Source: Lewinellaceae bacterium
GTDB lineage: Bacteria > Bacteroidota > Bacteroidia > Chitinophagales > Saprospiraceae
Direction of reading: 5' to 3'
Length of the DNA: 64,000 bases
Assembly: GCA_020636105.1 (NCBI GenBank)
Contig: JACJYL010000002.1
Span: 1,950,001-2,014,000 of the forward strand
The position numbers and the translations under genes are program-made. This document shows positions 55,438-64,000 of this stretch, in pieces (positions within the stretch are counted from its first letter, which is position 1; the number at the start of each line of letters is the position of its first letter). Below the pieces are notes generated by a model that made no database searches, had not been told where the DNA came from, and was given only the letters and a program-made list of their open reading frames with translations.

Positions 55438-58400
55438 ATGGAAGATCAATATTATTATTTAAGGATTCCCATTGACCTGGATTGTTATCCGGTATATGAA
55501 GAAACGCGGAATGACACCTACACCTTTGCCGGACAACTGGCTGATTTCTCCATGTTGCCTCATCGGGGGAGTCCGGACGAAGAACAATGTATTGCCCCCC
55601 GATTGAGCCCTTATATAAGTGAAGACCTGGTTTCCAAACCTTTTGAATCCACTAGCGTCCCTTTAAGAGAAGGCATCCATGTACATTGGGCCCTTCCAAA
55701 AGCTTTACGCACCGCCATTTTTACAGACATGGAGGATGAAAAGGCAACAGTCCATTATCGCCCTGTTCCTAATCGTTGGATGATCAGGAGAAAAGTCTTT
55801 AAAAATGGATCTGAAATAAAAACATACAAAAAAACCTTTATCCTCGAAAGTGATCTTTTATCAAAAAATAATCCGGGCAACAGTAATGCTTTCCCTTATA
55901 AACCAGAAAATTTCCAAAAAGGAGACCTGCTTTTCAGGTATTTAGGTAAACTGTGGCCTTATGAAAAGGAAGACGATATTAGTGCTTTCAAAAAAGAGGA
56001 AGAAGAGAAGTTATACCTTAAAGATTTGAATGCACTTGGATATGGAGATCCACTATTTTCTGCTTATTACCCTGAATGCAGGAATGTTTTTGGTTTTCAT
56101 GACTCGTTTGCTGATATTGACCTTGCCAAAGAAGAAGGGTTAATGGCTTCCTATCAGGTTATCGGATGGTATAGTGATCCCGAAAAAGATCCTTTTTTCA
56201 ATGGTAGTATCAACATAAAAGAATCGGATCCGTCTGAATTCAATGCGGATAATATTGAGGAAACCATTGCAGCCAGGAATAAACAATATTTCCTGGAAGA
56301 TGGAACGGGAGCCTCTTTTGACTGGGACATTGTTTTCGAACAGGCAGCCTTTGATCCCGACAACATTGACCCTTATGACGAACGTATTTTCGGCAGATCG
56401 CTCTATTGCGGTGTAATTAAAAAAATCCCCGTCAACCCAACAGAACCCGAAAAATATAAAACCAAGTCTGACAACCAGACCGCAATGACCCAAACGAGGA
56501 TTTCCATCGGCAATACACCCGGACAGGCATTGGCAGCGTTGCTGGCCAACACTACCGAAGGGGCTGACGTCCAAAGTATGGAATTGATGCTGGATGCACT
56601 CCAGTTGGGGCTATTGTCTCAATCCGATCAGGCCGACCTTATTGCTAAAATAGATAATGGTATGCACCAAGCTTCCTTCACCCCTGAAGCAGGAGGGCAT
56701 ACATGGCAGATCAGAACAAAAAAACCCGAACCGGTCTCCGGTCAAAAGGAAACACCTCCCTTGAAATCCATGACCCAGGAAGACCTCTCCTACTGGAACA
56801 AAAGGTTGACGGATCTAAATAAAATGCAGCAAGAATCTGATGACATTCAGTTTAAGATAAATGATGAACAAATTCAGCTTTATGCCGATTGGTATAAATA
56901 CATGATAACAGAATACAACCTTCGTTTGGGACCAATAACCAGGGAAAACAGAGTGAACGATATCCGTCACTATCTTGGGAAACAAATGGAACACCTCACC
57001 GCTCAATTTTTCCGCCTGGAACAATTGGAAATGGATATTGAACTCCAGGTCGAAGAATTGAACAACGGTTTTGAAAGCTGGAATAATAAAGTGGATACTC
57101 CTAGGTGGCAATACAAATTATTAAAAAAACCAGCAGCTCGTTTTTGGAAGCCTGCCGAACCGGCCATTCTGTTTCATGGAGATAATATTAAACATTCCCC
57201 ACGATACAACAAGGAGGAACCCACCTCGGGTACCATCCTTTTATTGGAAGAATTTTTGTCAGATAGAAATCCATCCGCGACGGAACAAGTCCGTAATATT
57301 TTTGACAATGATGCCTTGTTGAATAAGTTGTTTGATTTCACCTCAGAGGAACATGACTTCAGCGGTATTTCCTGGGGACCATTATTTCTGGACTGGCAGG
57401 TAAGAATCACTCCGGTAACTAAACCTTATGATAAACATGGCAATCAACAGCCTTGGTCAACAGCGTCTGTTATTGAAAAATTTGACTTATCATCAGGTGA
57501 AATTGACTTGCACAGAACCAATATTGAAAAACAACCTGATGGGGAGGAAGTCCAGATTTTTGATGGGCGCTCCATTCTGACCTCGGGAGCTCATAAAAGC
57601 CTCATTCAAGCGGTTGAAGATGGTCTAAAATCCATTAATGGAGAAATCGAAAAAGAAGAGGATCGAAAATTAATCAAATCACTAAAAGACAAAGAAGTTC
57701 TTTCCCAAAATCTTAGCGGCCTTAATGACGCCTTTGCTATGCACAAACAGATCCTGCAATTGGATGTTTTTGATCCTCTGGCAGATAACCTCGTCCTGGA
57801 TAATTTCACTAATAACCTTTTGAAGAAAATGATCGGCAATGGCAATAAGGTTTCGCCCCTGCCATCCAATCTATTCATGCCCATCCGCGACGGCTGGATG
57901 AGGGTGAGTAAATTAAGACTCGTGGATTGTTTCGGGCAATACTCGCAGTGGGAGCACAAAGACCGGGTCCAGGACTCAAAAGGATCCTCCAATTCAAAAC
58001 AGGCCTACCCTGATGTGATCATCGCCGAAAGCCTAAAGCCAAGTGGGGACGAGCACCCTGACAAAAGACGGTTTGCAGCTTATCTGCCTCCTCGCCTTGT
58101 GCAACCGGCCAGGATCAATTTTTCTTTGTTAAGTGCAAATGATGATGAACTTACAGAAAACCACACTGAATTCAACCCTGTCTGTGGCTGGATATTGCCT
58201 AACTTTCTTGATGAATCTTTATATGTGTATGATGAAGCAGGCAAAGCCATCGGAGTGCTTCAATTACAAACCCAAAGAGGAGGAGAACAAATTATCAACT
58301 GGGTAAAACCTCCCGGGGAAACAACTTTTGAATCCATTGAAAATCCCCTGTTAAAAAATTGGGTGGACTTTTTCCAATCACAAGATGGAAGTTACCTGGA

Positions 58401-59445
58401 GGAATTCAACCGTTTATGTTTCGAATCTTTACAAAACATCGACCCGGAGAATTTTGCCAGCTTTACGGGCATCAATATGTTGATGGGCAGGCCATTGGCT
58501 ATCGTAAAAGCTTCCATTGGTATGGAATTGAAAGGAGTGCCAATGAAGAATCAAAGCTGGAAATCAAGGTTAAAAGCTTATGCTGGTGATGACTATGGTC
58601 AAACAATGAACTTTGAGAGTGTTCAATTTCCTATTCATTTAGGAGATGTTTCTCAATCCAATGATGGCCTGGTAGGTTTTTATGCAAAATATGATGAAGA
58701 CCCATGTTTTGAAGAATTCTATTGTTCCTTTTCGGAAAATGAATTTGGCCCTAAAGGTATGCCTGAAATTGTTCAACAGTTTATAAAGGATGAAATGGCC
58801 AAGATAAGCAATGCAATAGAACTGGCAATTCTTGATCTAAAATCCAGACACGATGAAGACAGGCTCGCATTATTGAAACAAAAAGGAAGTTATTCCGATG
58901 AGAAAAAGTTAGCTGAAATTGCAGACATGAATGCAGCAAAACGAAAAATCAAGGAATTCGAGGACATCCTGAATCCATTCAAAAAAGAGTCTCTAAATCA
59001 GTTAAAGGAAGCTGAAGAAGCTAGTGGTAAATTGTTTTATAAAAAGCCAAAAAAAGATTACTTCAACATTTCTTGTAGCTCAAGTGATAAATTCGAAGTG
59101 GTGATGGTGATAGACCCCCGAGGAAAGGTACACCTGACTTCAGGAATCTTGCCCGTAAAATCCATCCAACTGGACCAAAACGCCATCGCGGAAGCACTTA
59201 GCCGGATTGAAACAGCTTTCCTGACTACGCCTATTTTGACCCCAGGTAATCCATTGCTCATTCCTACTATAAATGATGCAGAAATGTCCTGGTCGTGGTT
59301 GGAACAGAACAAACCCAATAATTGGGAAGAAATCCCTCCAGGTAAAATCAAACAGCCCTCAGAGCAATTTGTCCCCTTTGTGGACAAACTAAAACTAAAG
59401 GAAGGTTGGTTAAAAATTAATTCTAAAAACACTAAAGATCAATAG
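55438..59445 (+). CDS. Giant operon gene 4: 1335-residue hypothetical protein
   Basis: No signal peptide. The N-terminus has REGIHVHWALPKALRTA (about 75-91) and PVPNRWMIRRKVF (about 108-120), a pair of blocks I have seen in uncharacterised large proteins of other phyla. Helical, coiled-coil-like regions lie at about 445-545 (LNKMQQESDDIQFKINDEQI) and 1120-1220 (LAEIADMNAAKRKIKEFEDI). Mid-protein blocks SSNSKQAYPDVIIAESLKPS (about 850) and GMELKGVPMKNQSWKSRLKA (about 1025) add further conserved-looking parts. No enzymatic motif is evident. It follows gene 3 by 73 bp and gene 5 starts 2 bp after it. Confidence 0.75.
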   Translation: MEDQYYYLRIPIDLDCYPVYEETRNDTYTFAGQLADFSMLPHRGSPDEEQCIAPRLSPYISEDLVSKPFESTSVPLREGIHVHWALPKALRTAIFTDMEDEKATVHYRPVPNRWMIRRKVFKNGSEIKTYKKTFILESDLLSKNNPGNSNAFPYKPENFQKGDLLFRYLGKLWPYEKEDDISAFKKEEEEKLYLKDLNALGYGDPLFSAYYPECRNVFGFHDSFADIDLAKEEGLMASYQVIGWYSDPEKDPFFNGSINIKESDPSEFNADNIEETIAARNKQYFLEDGTGASFDWDIVFEQAAFDPDNIDPYDERIFGRSLYCGVIKKIPVNPTEPEKYKTKSDNQTAMTQTRISIGNTPGQALAALLANTTEGADVQSMELMLDALQLGLLSQSDQADLIAKIDNGMHQASFTPEAGGHTWQIRTKKPEPVSGQKETPPLKSMTQEDLSYWNKRLTDLNKMQQESDDIQFKINDEQIQLYADWYKYMITEYNLRLGPITRENRVNDIRHYLGKQMEHLTAQFFRLEQLEMDIELQVEELNNGFESWNNKVDTPRWQYKLLKKPAARFWKPAEPAILFHGDNIKHSPRYNKEEPTSGTILLLEEFLSDRNPSATEQVRNIFDNDALLNKLFDFTSEEHDFSGISWGPLFLDWQVRITPVTKPYDKHGNQQPWSTASVIEKFDLSSGEIDLHRTNIEKQPDGEEVQIFDGRSILTSGAHKSLIQAVEDGLKSINGEIEKEEDRKLIKSLKDKEVLSQNLSGLNDAFAMHKQILQLDVFDPLADNLVLDNFTNNLLKKMIGNGNKVSPLPSNLFMPIRDGWMRVSKLRLVDCFGQYSQWEHKDRVQDSKGSSNSKQAYPDVIIAESLKPSGDEHPDKRRFAAYLPPRLVQPARINFSLLSANDDELTENHTEFNPVCGWILPNFLDESLYVYDEAGKAIGVLQLQTQRGGEQIINWVKPPGETTFESIENPLLKNWVDFFQSQDGSYLEEFNRLCFESLQNIDPENFASFTGINMLMGRPLAIVKASIGMELKGVPMKNQSWKSRLKAYAGDDYGQTMNFESVQFPIHLGDVSQSNDGLVGFYAKYDEDPCFEEFYCSFSENEFGPKGMPEIVQQFIKDEMAKISNAIELAILDLKSRHDEDRLALLKQKGSYSDEKKLAEIADMNAAKRKIKEFEDILNPFKKESLNQLKEAEEASGKLFYKKPKKDYFNISCSSSDKFEVVMVIDPRGKVHLTSGILPVKSIQLDQNAIAEALSRIETAFLTTPILTPGNPLLIPTINDAEMSWSWLEQNKPNNWEEIPPGKIKQPSEQFVPFVDKLKLKEGWLKINSKNTKDQ

Positions 59446-59447
59446 AT

Positions 59448-62126
59448 ATGAATCCTTATGTAAAAATCAAGGAGATAAATACCCATATTTCCAAAAGCCT
59501 AAGCATTACTCTGGAAAACCCTGTCAGTAAAGGGAAAGCAACGCCTCCCCTCTTTATCAGTCAGAGCCAACAAAACCCCGAGCACCTTAATCAATTGATT
59601 GTTAAAATAACAAATCAAAGTGATACGGATCTAATTATAAAAAAGGATCAATCCCCCGACCAAAGTATTATTTCTATGCTAAAAACTCCTTTGTTTGGAT
59701 TTTTTGGTAAAACCACCTCCTCCTTTATTGATCCGAAAGCAGAGAACGATATCGGATGGTCCTTTGGTCTCGATTTTTCTGACTTCATGGAAGCAGACCA
59801 GCAGGCTTTGTTAAAAATATCAGTCCAGGGCCAGGAGGATAATTTTGAAGTACTGGAACTACAAAAGGAATCCAATTACCCTGGTTCAATATGGACCATT
59901 AGATACAACAACCGGGATGAGGATTTTATATTCAAAAGCGATGAGGTGCTGACCATCCTCGTCGAAAACATGGCAGTTTATCAAAGACCAAGCTTACGCT
60001 ACCTTGATTTTCATTATCGCGATTCAGAAACGAAAGATGCGCTGGCTTTTATTCAGCATTCGATTTTACTCAAACGCCCGGCCAATTATGTAAGCCCTCC
60101 TTTCCCATTGGTAACCTACTGGCTGGACAATCATAATACCGTTTACATTTCCACTCCTAATCTGGAGATAGAAAATGAACTGAGCTTTGCCATCAGCAAT
60201 ATTGGTCTAAACAAATTGGAGTTAGATTGCAGGCAGGATGTGAGGGAAAGCCCCTATTTTGAACTGATAATCCTTGGAAAAAAAGATGACGAAGGGGATA
60301 AAGAGGATAATAAAAAGGATAAAAACCCAGGGTTCCTGGTAGGGGAAAAAGCGATAAAAGATATTCAGCTGGAAATAGACAATGATAATTATGGGAACCA
60401 TTGGACCCACCATAAAATGATACAAGGCCCTGTCGTTACCTGGCGTATTGAACCCAGACTTTTTAATGATGATGGCATACGTAATAAAACCATCATGGGT
60501 ATTGAAGAAAAAGGAAATATTTCTTTCCGGTTTAAACAAATTGAAACTTTGGGGATAGAAGGCATCTCTATGATGTATTTGAGGTATTATAACATTCCTG
60601 ATTTTGATGATGGCCAAATGGTTCTGTTTGTTCAGAAACAACTCCCAAAAGGTTCTATTCCTATGGCAGGAATCGAAAGCAAATACCTTGAACCAAAATC
60701 CAACGCAACCAAAAAACCTTATATCACTCCACCCATAAAATGGGAAATATACCCCACCGGAGAAGATACAACAGAAACGAAAGTTATCCTGGGGAATAAG
60801 GTGGGGATTGGTACAAATAATCCGGGAGCAGAACTTGAAGTGCTTGGTAACCTTCATGTGAAAAATGGGGATTCAGGAGCCACCCCGGATTTCAACAGAG
60901 CTTATGCTGTTTTTGAACACGGTGGTGTTTATAAATACATCAGTTTATTATGTCCTCAGGGACATGAAAATGGTTTCATTTTCAGCCAAAAAGGTAAAGA
61001 TGCTGAAGATGCCGGGATCTATTATAACCTGGCAGACGGTACAGGCAATGGCCTTCAATTTCGGGTGGGTGGTAATAAAAAGACCATGACCATTGCTCAT
61101 GACCAAAAAATTGGAATTGGGACAACCTCACCCAAAGAAAAAATTGAAATTAAAGACGCCAAACCCGTAATTTCATTCCACAATCCCAATAAATCCACCT
61201 TCAAAATAGGTACAGATGAAAAAGTATTCAAAATTGCCGCGATGGATGGTAGTAAAGGGGGGCACGATGGGGATTTCAACGAAAATAATGACACCGTAAT
61301 ATCCTTAACCCAAGAGGGTAAAGTTGGAATAGGTACTCATAAGCCATGGGAAAGATTGACGGTACAAGGTAATGCATACATATCCGGGGAATTACAAACG
61401 AGGGCAATAGTTTCAGATCAAGTAAAAATCCATTCAGGGAAAATCATTTTATCATGCGATTATAGAGATCTGTTATTAGAAGGAAACGAACCGAATGTTC
61501 AATTGGATCCAATTGAAATTACCCGAGGAGATATTATCCCTTCAAAATTTAAAGAAGGTACAATTCCTGTGACAAAAAAAAAGGGGGAAAGAGGTTCAAG
61601 ACTGGGAAAAAAAGAACAACCCTTTCAAGAGATCCACTGCAAAATCGGATATTTTGAGGATATATCCTATAAGGGAAAAAAATTGTCAGAAAGCCCTTTT
61701 AGTGGAATGTGGACAGCTTCGGATTTCTCTCTTAAAAAGGAAATCGGCCCTCTAGATAAAACATTCAATGCCTTAAAACTGATCAATAACTTAAACCCTG
61801 TAAGCTATTTCTGGGCAGAAAAAAACCCTTTTGACCTGGAAATCCCCGAAGATGTTCTTCTTAAAAAACAATACGGGTTCATTGCTAATGAGGTAGAAAA
61901 AATCCTGCCGGAAATCGTTAAACGGGAAAATGAAGAATCTCCGCGCAAACTCAACTACCAGGCCCTCAATACCATCCTCTTTCAGGCGGTGAAGGATCAG
62001 CAGAAGATCATTGACGGTCTGCAAAATGAAGTTTCGGACCTAAAAAAGGGACAGCAGACCATGAGGCAGGAACTGGATGAGTTAAAGGCACTGATCGGAC
62101 AAATGGCCAAAACAGTTTTGGGATAA
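59448..62126 (+). CDS. Giant operon gene 5: fibre-like protein with C-terminal S74 intramolecular chaperone
   Basis: 892 residues, no signal peptide. Residues 1-440 are beta-rich and unassigned. Then come tail-fibre-like repeats: VGIGTNNPGAELEVLGNLHV, IGIGTTSPKEKIEIKDAK and VGIGTHKPWERLTVQGNAYI. The C-terminal Peptidase_S74 domain begins about 750 with SDFSLKKEIG; Ser758 and Lys763 are the expected self-cleavage dyad. YGFIANEVEKILPEIVKREN and LNYQALNTILFQAVKDQQKI follow, then a final coiled coil. In phage tail spikes this domain drives trimer folding and is then released. It suggests the operon builds a particle or fibre with a trimeric part. The partial gene at 2-1969 shares the repeats and the domain. 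Confidence 0.85.
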   Translation: MNPYVKIKEINTHISKSLSITLENPVSKGKATPPLFISQSQQNPEHLNQLIVKITNQSDTDLIIKKDQSPDQSIISMLKTPLFGFFGKTTSSFIDPKAENDIGWSFGLDFSDFMEADQQALLKISVQGQEDNFEVLELQKESNYPGSIWTIRYNNRDEDFIFKSDEVLTILVENMAVYQRPSLRYLDFHYRDSETKDALAFIQHSILLKRPANYVSPPFPLVTYWLDNHNTVYISTPNLEIENELSFAISNIGLNKLELDCRQDVRESPYFELIILGKKDDEGDKEDNKKDKNPGFLVGEKAIKDIQLEIDNDNYGNHWTHHKMIQGPVVTWRIEPRLFNDDGIRNKTIMGIEEKGNISFRFKQIETLGIEGISMMYLRYYNIPDFDDGQMVLFVQKQLPKGSIPMAGIESKYLEPKSNATKKPYITPPIKWEIYPTGEDTTETKVILGNKVGIGTNNPGAELEVLGNLHVKNGDSGATPDFNRAYAVFEHGGVYKYISLLCPQGHENGFIFSQKGKDAEDAGIYYNLADGTGNGLQFRVGGNKKTMTIAHDQKIGIGTTSPKEKIEIKDAKPVISFHNPNKSTFKIGTDEKVFKIAAMDGSKGGHDGDFNENNDTVISLTQEGKVGIGTHKPWERLTVQGNAYISGELQTRAIVSDQVKIHSGKIILSCDYRDLLLEGNEPNVQLDPIEITRGDIIPSKFKEGTIPVTKKKGERGSRLGKKEQPFQEIHCKIGYFEDISYKGKKLSESPFSGMWTASDFSLKKEIGPLDKTFNALKLINNLNPVSYFWAEKNPFDLEIPEDVLLKKQYGFIANEVEKILPEIVKRENEESPRKLNYQALNTILFQAVKDQQKIIDGLQNEVSDLKKGQQTMRQELDELKALIGQMAKTVLG

Positions 62127-62181
62127 AATTTAAAATGCGGTTGGATTGATTGGGTAAAAGAGGAAGCGCAGGATAATCGTC

Positions 62182-62625
62182 TCAGGTATTTCTAAAGTAT
62201 GTCCTATAAATCCTCTTCCTCGGATAAAACCCCAAAAAAATAGCCGGATAAAGCAGCAAGGTAAACAGGATATTCCTGCCTTCGAAAGTAATGTCATCGA
62301 TAATCCAGGAGGAGTCTTCCGTTATTTTCCGCACGATATGTTTGTGTTTCCAGTATTTCAACGGAAAGGGAAGCAGGGTACCTTCATCGGTAAAATAAGC
62401 TTCGTCAGCATTGATCTCATCTTCTGTTATAAGGCTGACCCAGTCGGCTTTTACCGGACTCAGAAAACGAATATGTACCTTGTCTCCTTTTTGGGAACCG
62501 GTGAATTCGACGATTTCCATTTTGGCCATTCCGGGCGCCAGGGCCTCGAAAAGCTGCCGGTCGAAGCGGGTTATTATGTTCTTGTAATGGCCATTGACCC
62601 GGGTGCTGAGTTGAATATGCATCAT
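62182..62625 (-). CDS. SRPBCC-fold (START-like) protein
   Basis: 147 residues. The pattern HIQLSTRVNGHYKNIITRFD, then FTGSQKGDKVHIRFLSP and LLPFPLKYWKHKHIVRKITE, with WIIDDITFEG near the end, is that of the SRPBCC ligand-binding family as seen in Bacteroidota. A hydrophobic cavity for a lipid-like ligand is expected; the ligand is unknown. It ends 56 bp from the giant operon on the opposite strand and starts 25 bp after the sigma-like peptide gene, so it belongs to a short minus-strand operon. Confidence 0.75.
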   Translation of the reverse strand: MMHIQLSTRVNGHYKNIITRFDRQLFEALAPGMAKMEIVEFTGSQKGDKVHIRFLSPVKADWVSLITEDEINADEAYFTDEGTLLPFPLKYWKHKHIVRKITEDSSWIIDDITFEGRNILFTLLLYPAIFLGFYPRKRIYRTYFRNT

Positions 62626-62650
62626 ATCAATTTATTTGGACTGTTGCCGG

Positions 62651-62875
62651 TCAGGATTTCCCCTGGGTTAATTTAAGATAGACATTTTGCATCGTCATCT
62701 TCAGCCATTCTTCGAAGGTATCCTGTTGAAGATGGTCTTTATGCTTGATGGCTTGGTGAGCCGTTTCGTGATAGAGGAAACGGGAGGCGTCAAAGTCGTT
62801 GACCAGTTTGTGGGCAAGTCTCTGAATAAACGGCCTCTTTTGATTAAATTGTTGGTAGAAGTCTTGTGTTGTCAT
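62651..62875 (-). CDS. Short protein resembling only region 2 of an ECF sigma factor
   Basis: 74 residues. It matches sigma region 2 in order: RPFIQRLAHKLVNDFDASRF, then LYHETAHQAIKHKDHLQQDT (compare DLxQET) and FEEWLKMTMQNVYLKL (compare AWLxxIxxN). Region 4 is absent and the frame ends naturally; no region-4-like frame follows. It could be a remnant, or a functional peptide that binds the polymerase or its partner. It leads into the SRPBCC gene. Confidence 0.6.
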   Translation of the reverse strand: MTTQDFYQQFNQKRPFIQRLAHKLVNDFDASRFLYHETAHQAIKHKDHLQQDTFEEWLKMTMQNVYLKLTQGKS

Positions 62876-63007
62876 AATAATAGAAACACGGACTAAATAA
62901 TTTTGTTTAATTAATTTAAAAAAATATTAAACAAAAAAATCTTCTTGCTTCCAACCTTTGACGAGGCACTCGGACTTAAAAACGGCCTTTTTTAGAGAGG
63001 GAAATCA

Positions 63008-63036
63008 CCCGAAGCCACATTCACAGCAGCTTCGGG
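63008..63036. terminator. Hairpin usable in both directions
   Basis: Stem CCCGAAGC (63008-63015) with GCTTCGGG (63029-63036). A second hairpin, GCAGGG with CCCTGC, follows at about 63051-63071. Both lie after the small peptide gene at 63082. Confidence 0.65.
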
Positions 63037-63081
63037 TAATTTTAGTGATTGCAGGGCTTCAAAACCCCTGCTTCATGTTAT

Positions 63082-63183
63082 TTAGACCAATCCGTCGATC
63101 AGGGCGAACAAACCTGCGAGGATAGCAAGACCTAATACGCCCATGAAGTAGTAAAAGGACAGTCTATTGATATCTGATTTCAT
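63082..63183 (-). CDS. 33-residue single-span membrane peptide
   Basis: Found by reading the minus strand: ATG at 63183, TAA at 63082. The peptide starts MKSDINRLSFYYFMGVLGLA and continues ILAGLFALIDGLV, a single membrane helix after a short polar N-terminus. Terminator hairpins follow. Small membrane peptides of this kind often modify larger membrane complexes; I do not recognise this one. Confidence 0.55.
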   Translation of the reverse strand: MKSDINRLSFYYFMGVLGLAILAGLFALIDGLV

Positions 63184-63352
63184 TGTGTTATAATTTTCCG
63201 ATGCGTTTATGCCAGATCATCCGGGGACGGAACCCCATAATGTCGTGCCATAAACACACCTAATGATATGAATAAATGACACCCAATACCTTTACACGGC
63301 ATAAGAGCCGGGCAGCAGTATTTACGTGAATGATAAAAAGGAAGGAAAATCC

Positions 63353-63718
63353 TTAACTGTGGGCTATTTTCAGACAATGAAAAAGCAGGAAAAGACGCTG
63401 AAACTGCTCTCCTTTTTTGTGGGAGCGAGCCAGATCATACGGAAGCTTTCCACTAAAACAGAAATACCCCCGACCATCGGGTGATTTACCGAAACTGAAG
63501 GCATCTTCCTGTTGATCCTCCGTATCCTTTTCCAGGAATGCTTCTTTCTCAGGAGGAATATTTTGAAAGGAATAACGGTCGGTAGTTGAGCCATTATCCC
63601 CCATAGTGGCTTCGACATGATCCAGGGGCAAAGGAAAGCTATAGGCTCCCCCTATCGAACTTATCAGGATAAGAACGATGAGTAAAAAATCCCCCAATTG
63701 CCAAAAGCGTCTTTTCAT
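63353..63718 (-). CDS. Hypothetical secreted protein
   Basis: 121 residues starting MKRRFWQLGDFLLIVLILIS, a signal peptide or membrane anchor. The rest is hydrophilic and acidic in the middle, with two Cys. Family unknown. The same region has an overlapping frame on the same strand (63370-63618) that lacks a leader and is not preferred. Confidence 0.5.
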   Translation of the reverse strand: MKRRFWQLGDFLLIVLILISSIGGAYSFPLPLDHVEATMGDNGSTTDRYSFQNIPPEKEAFLEKDTEDQQEDAFSFGKSPDGRGYFCFSGKLPYDLARSHKKGEQFQRLFLLFHCLKIAHS

Positions 63719-63971
63719 GGCGCAAAGCTACATTATTGGCAAGGATTTGTCAATAGGAAAATGTCACATCATGATAGAGCAATCAGACCTCCGGGACTTT
63801 AACAAGTTCGGGAGCCGGAATCTTGAATACTAAAGCGATTTAAAATCATTACTGCCCACCATTACTTTAAAGCTGGTTCTGAAACAAATACCCCCTAATA
63901 TTGAAACATCTCCCATTAAAGAATTTGCCTGGCAGGCATTATCTTTGGCATTGAATAAAATATTTGCAAAA

Positions 63972-64000
63972 ATGAAAATCAAGATCTACATCCTGTGTTT
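63972..64000 (+). CDS. Start of a gene running out of the window
   Basis: ATG at 63972 followed by MKIKIYILC, which looks like the start of a signal peptide. A -7 box TATCTTTG is at 63940-63947. Nothing more can be said. Confidence 0.45.

Noticed and set aside
45339..62126. Prophage or contractile injection system
   Set aside because: There is no sheath, tube, baseplate, spike, AAA+ ATPase, terminase, portal or integrase; the only phage-like part is the S74 domain.

Overview
The window reads as chromosome of a free-living member of the Bacteroidota, most likely near the Saprospiria. The grounds are type IX secretion C-terminal domains, a SusC/SusD pair, DUF1573 and DUF4783 proteins, a fused E1 alpha-beta 2-oxoacid dehydrogenase, a LytS-type histidine kinase with TPRs, and promoters of the form TTTG-N19/20-TAnnTTTG. 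The phylum is well supported; the finer placement is inference. Most genes are monocistronic or in pairs, with A+T-rich gaps.

Layout. 1-5 kb: the end of a repetitive tail-fibre-like protein with an S74 chaperone domain, an IS110-family element sitting inside an intergenic hairpin, a lipoprotein and a SIMPL-like protein. 5-9 kb: a sensor kinase, a VWA protein and a PIN-type toxin-antitoxin pair with a readable promoter/operator. 9-14 kb: a five-haem cytochrome and an FG-GAP/ASPIC protein, both with sorting domains. 14-27 kb: fused E1 dehydrogenase, DUF1573, NadR-like kinase, a candidate small RNA, enoyl-CoA hydratase, ankyrin protein, SPOR and PASTA proteins, a 51-bp tandem repeat, and an ECF sigma factor overlapping a barrel protein. 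26.9-29 kb: tRNA-Gln, an AbiEi antitoxin whose toxin gene is cut off after a few codons, a DUF433 gene, tRNA-Cys, a tRNA-like sequence with no normal D-arm, and tRNA-Ser. 29-37 kb: mainly housekeeping and membrane genes (MarC, TSUP, methylmalonyl-CoA epimerase, glycosyltransferase, CdsA, CPBP protease, PdxJ). 37-42 kb: a SusC/SusD pair. 42-45 kb: MscS, a membrane-anchored winged-helix regulator and a secreted protein. 45.3-62.1 kb: one operon of five very large genes (909, 1523, 901, 1335 and 892 codons). 62-64 kb: an SRPBCC protein, a sigma-region-2-like peptide, a 33-residue membrane peptide and the start of another gene.

Two things stand out. First, the IS110 element can be resolved to the base. 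The 2-bp core AT is at 2029-2030 and 3288-3289. A structured RNA upstream of the transposase carries two pairs of guide segments; one pair matches the two halves of the interrupted target hairpin and the other matches the two element ends, as expected of a bridge RNA. Second, the 17-kb operon encodes five giant proteins with no signal peptides. One has a DUF6603-type domain and the last ends in an intramolecular chaperone domain known from phage tail spikes. It has no recognisable phage, secretion or injection parts and looks like an undescribed multi-protein system.
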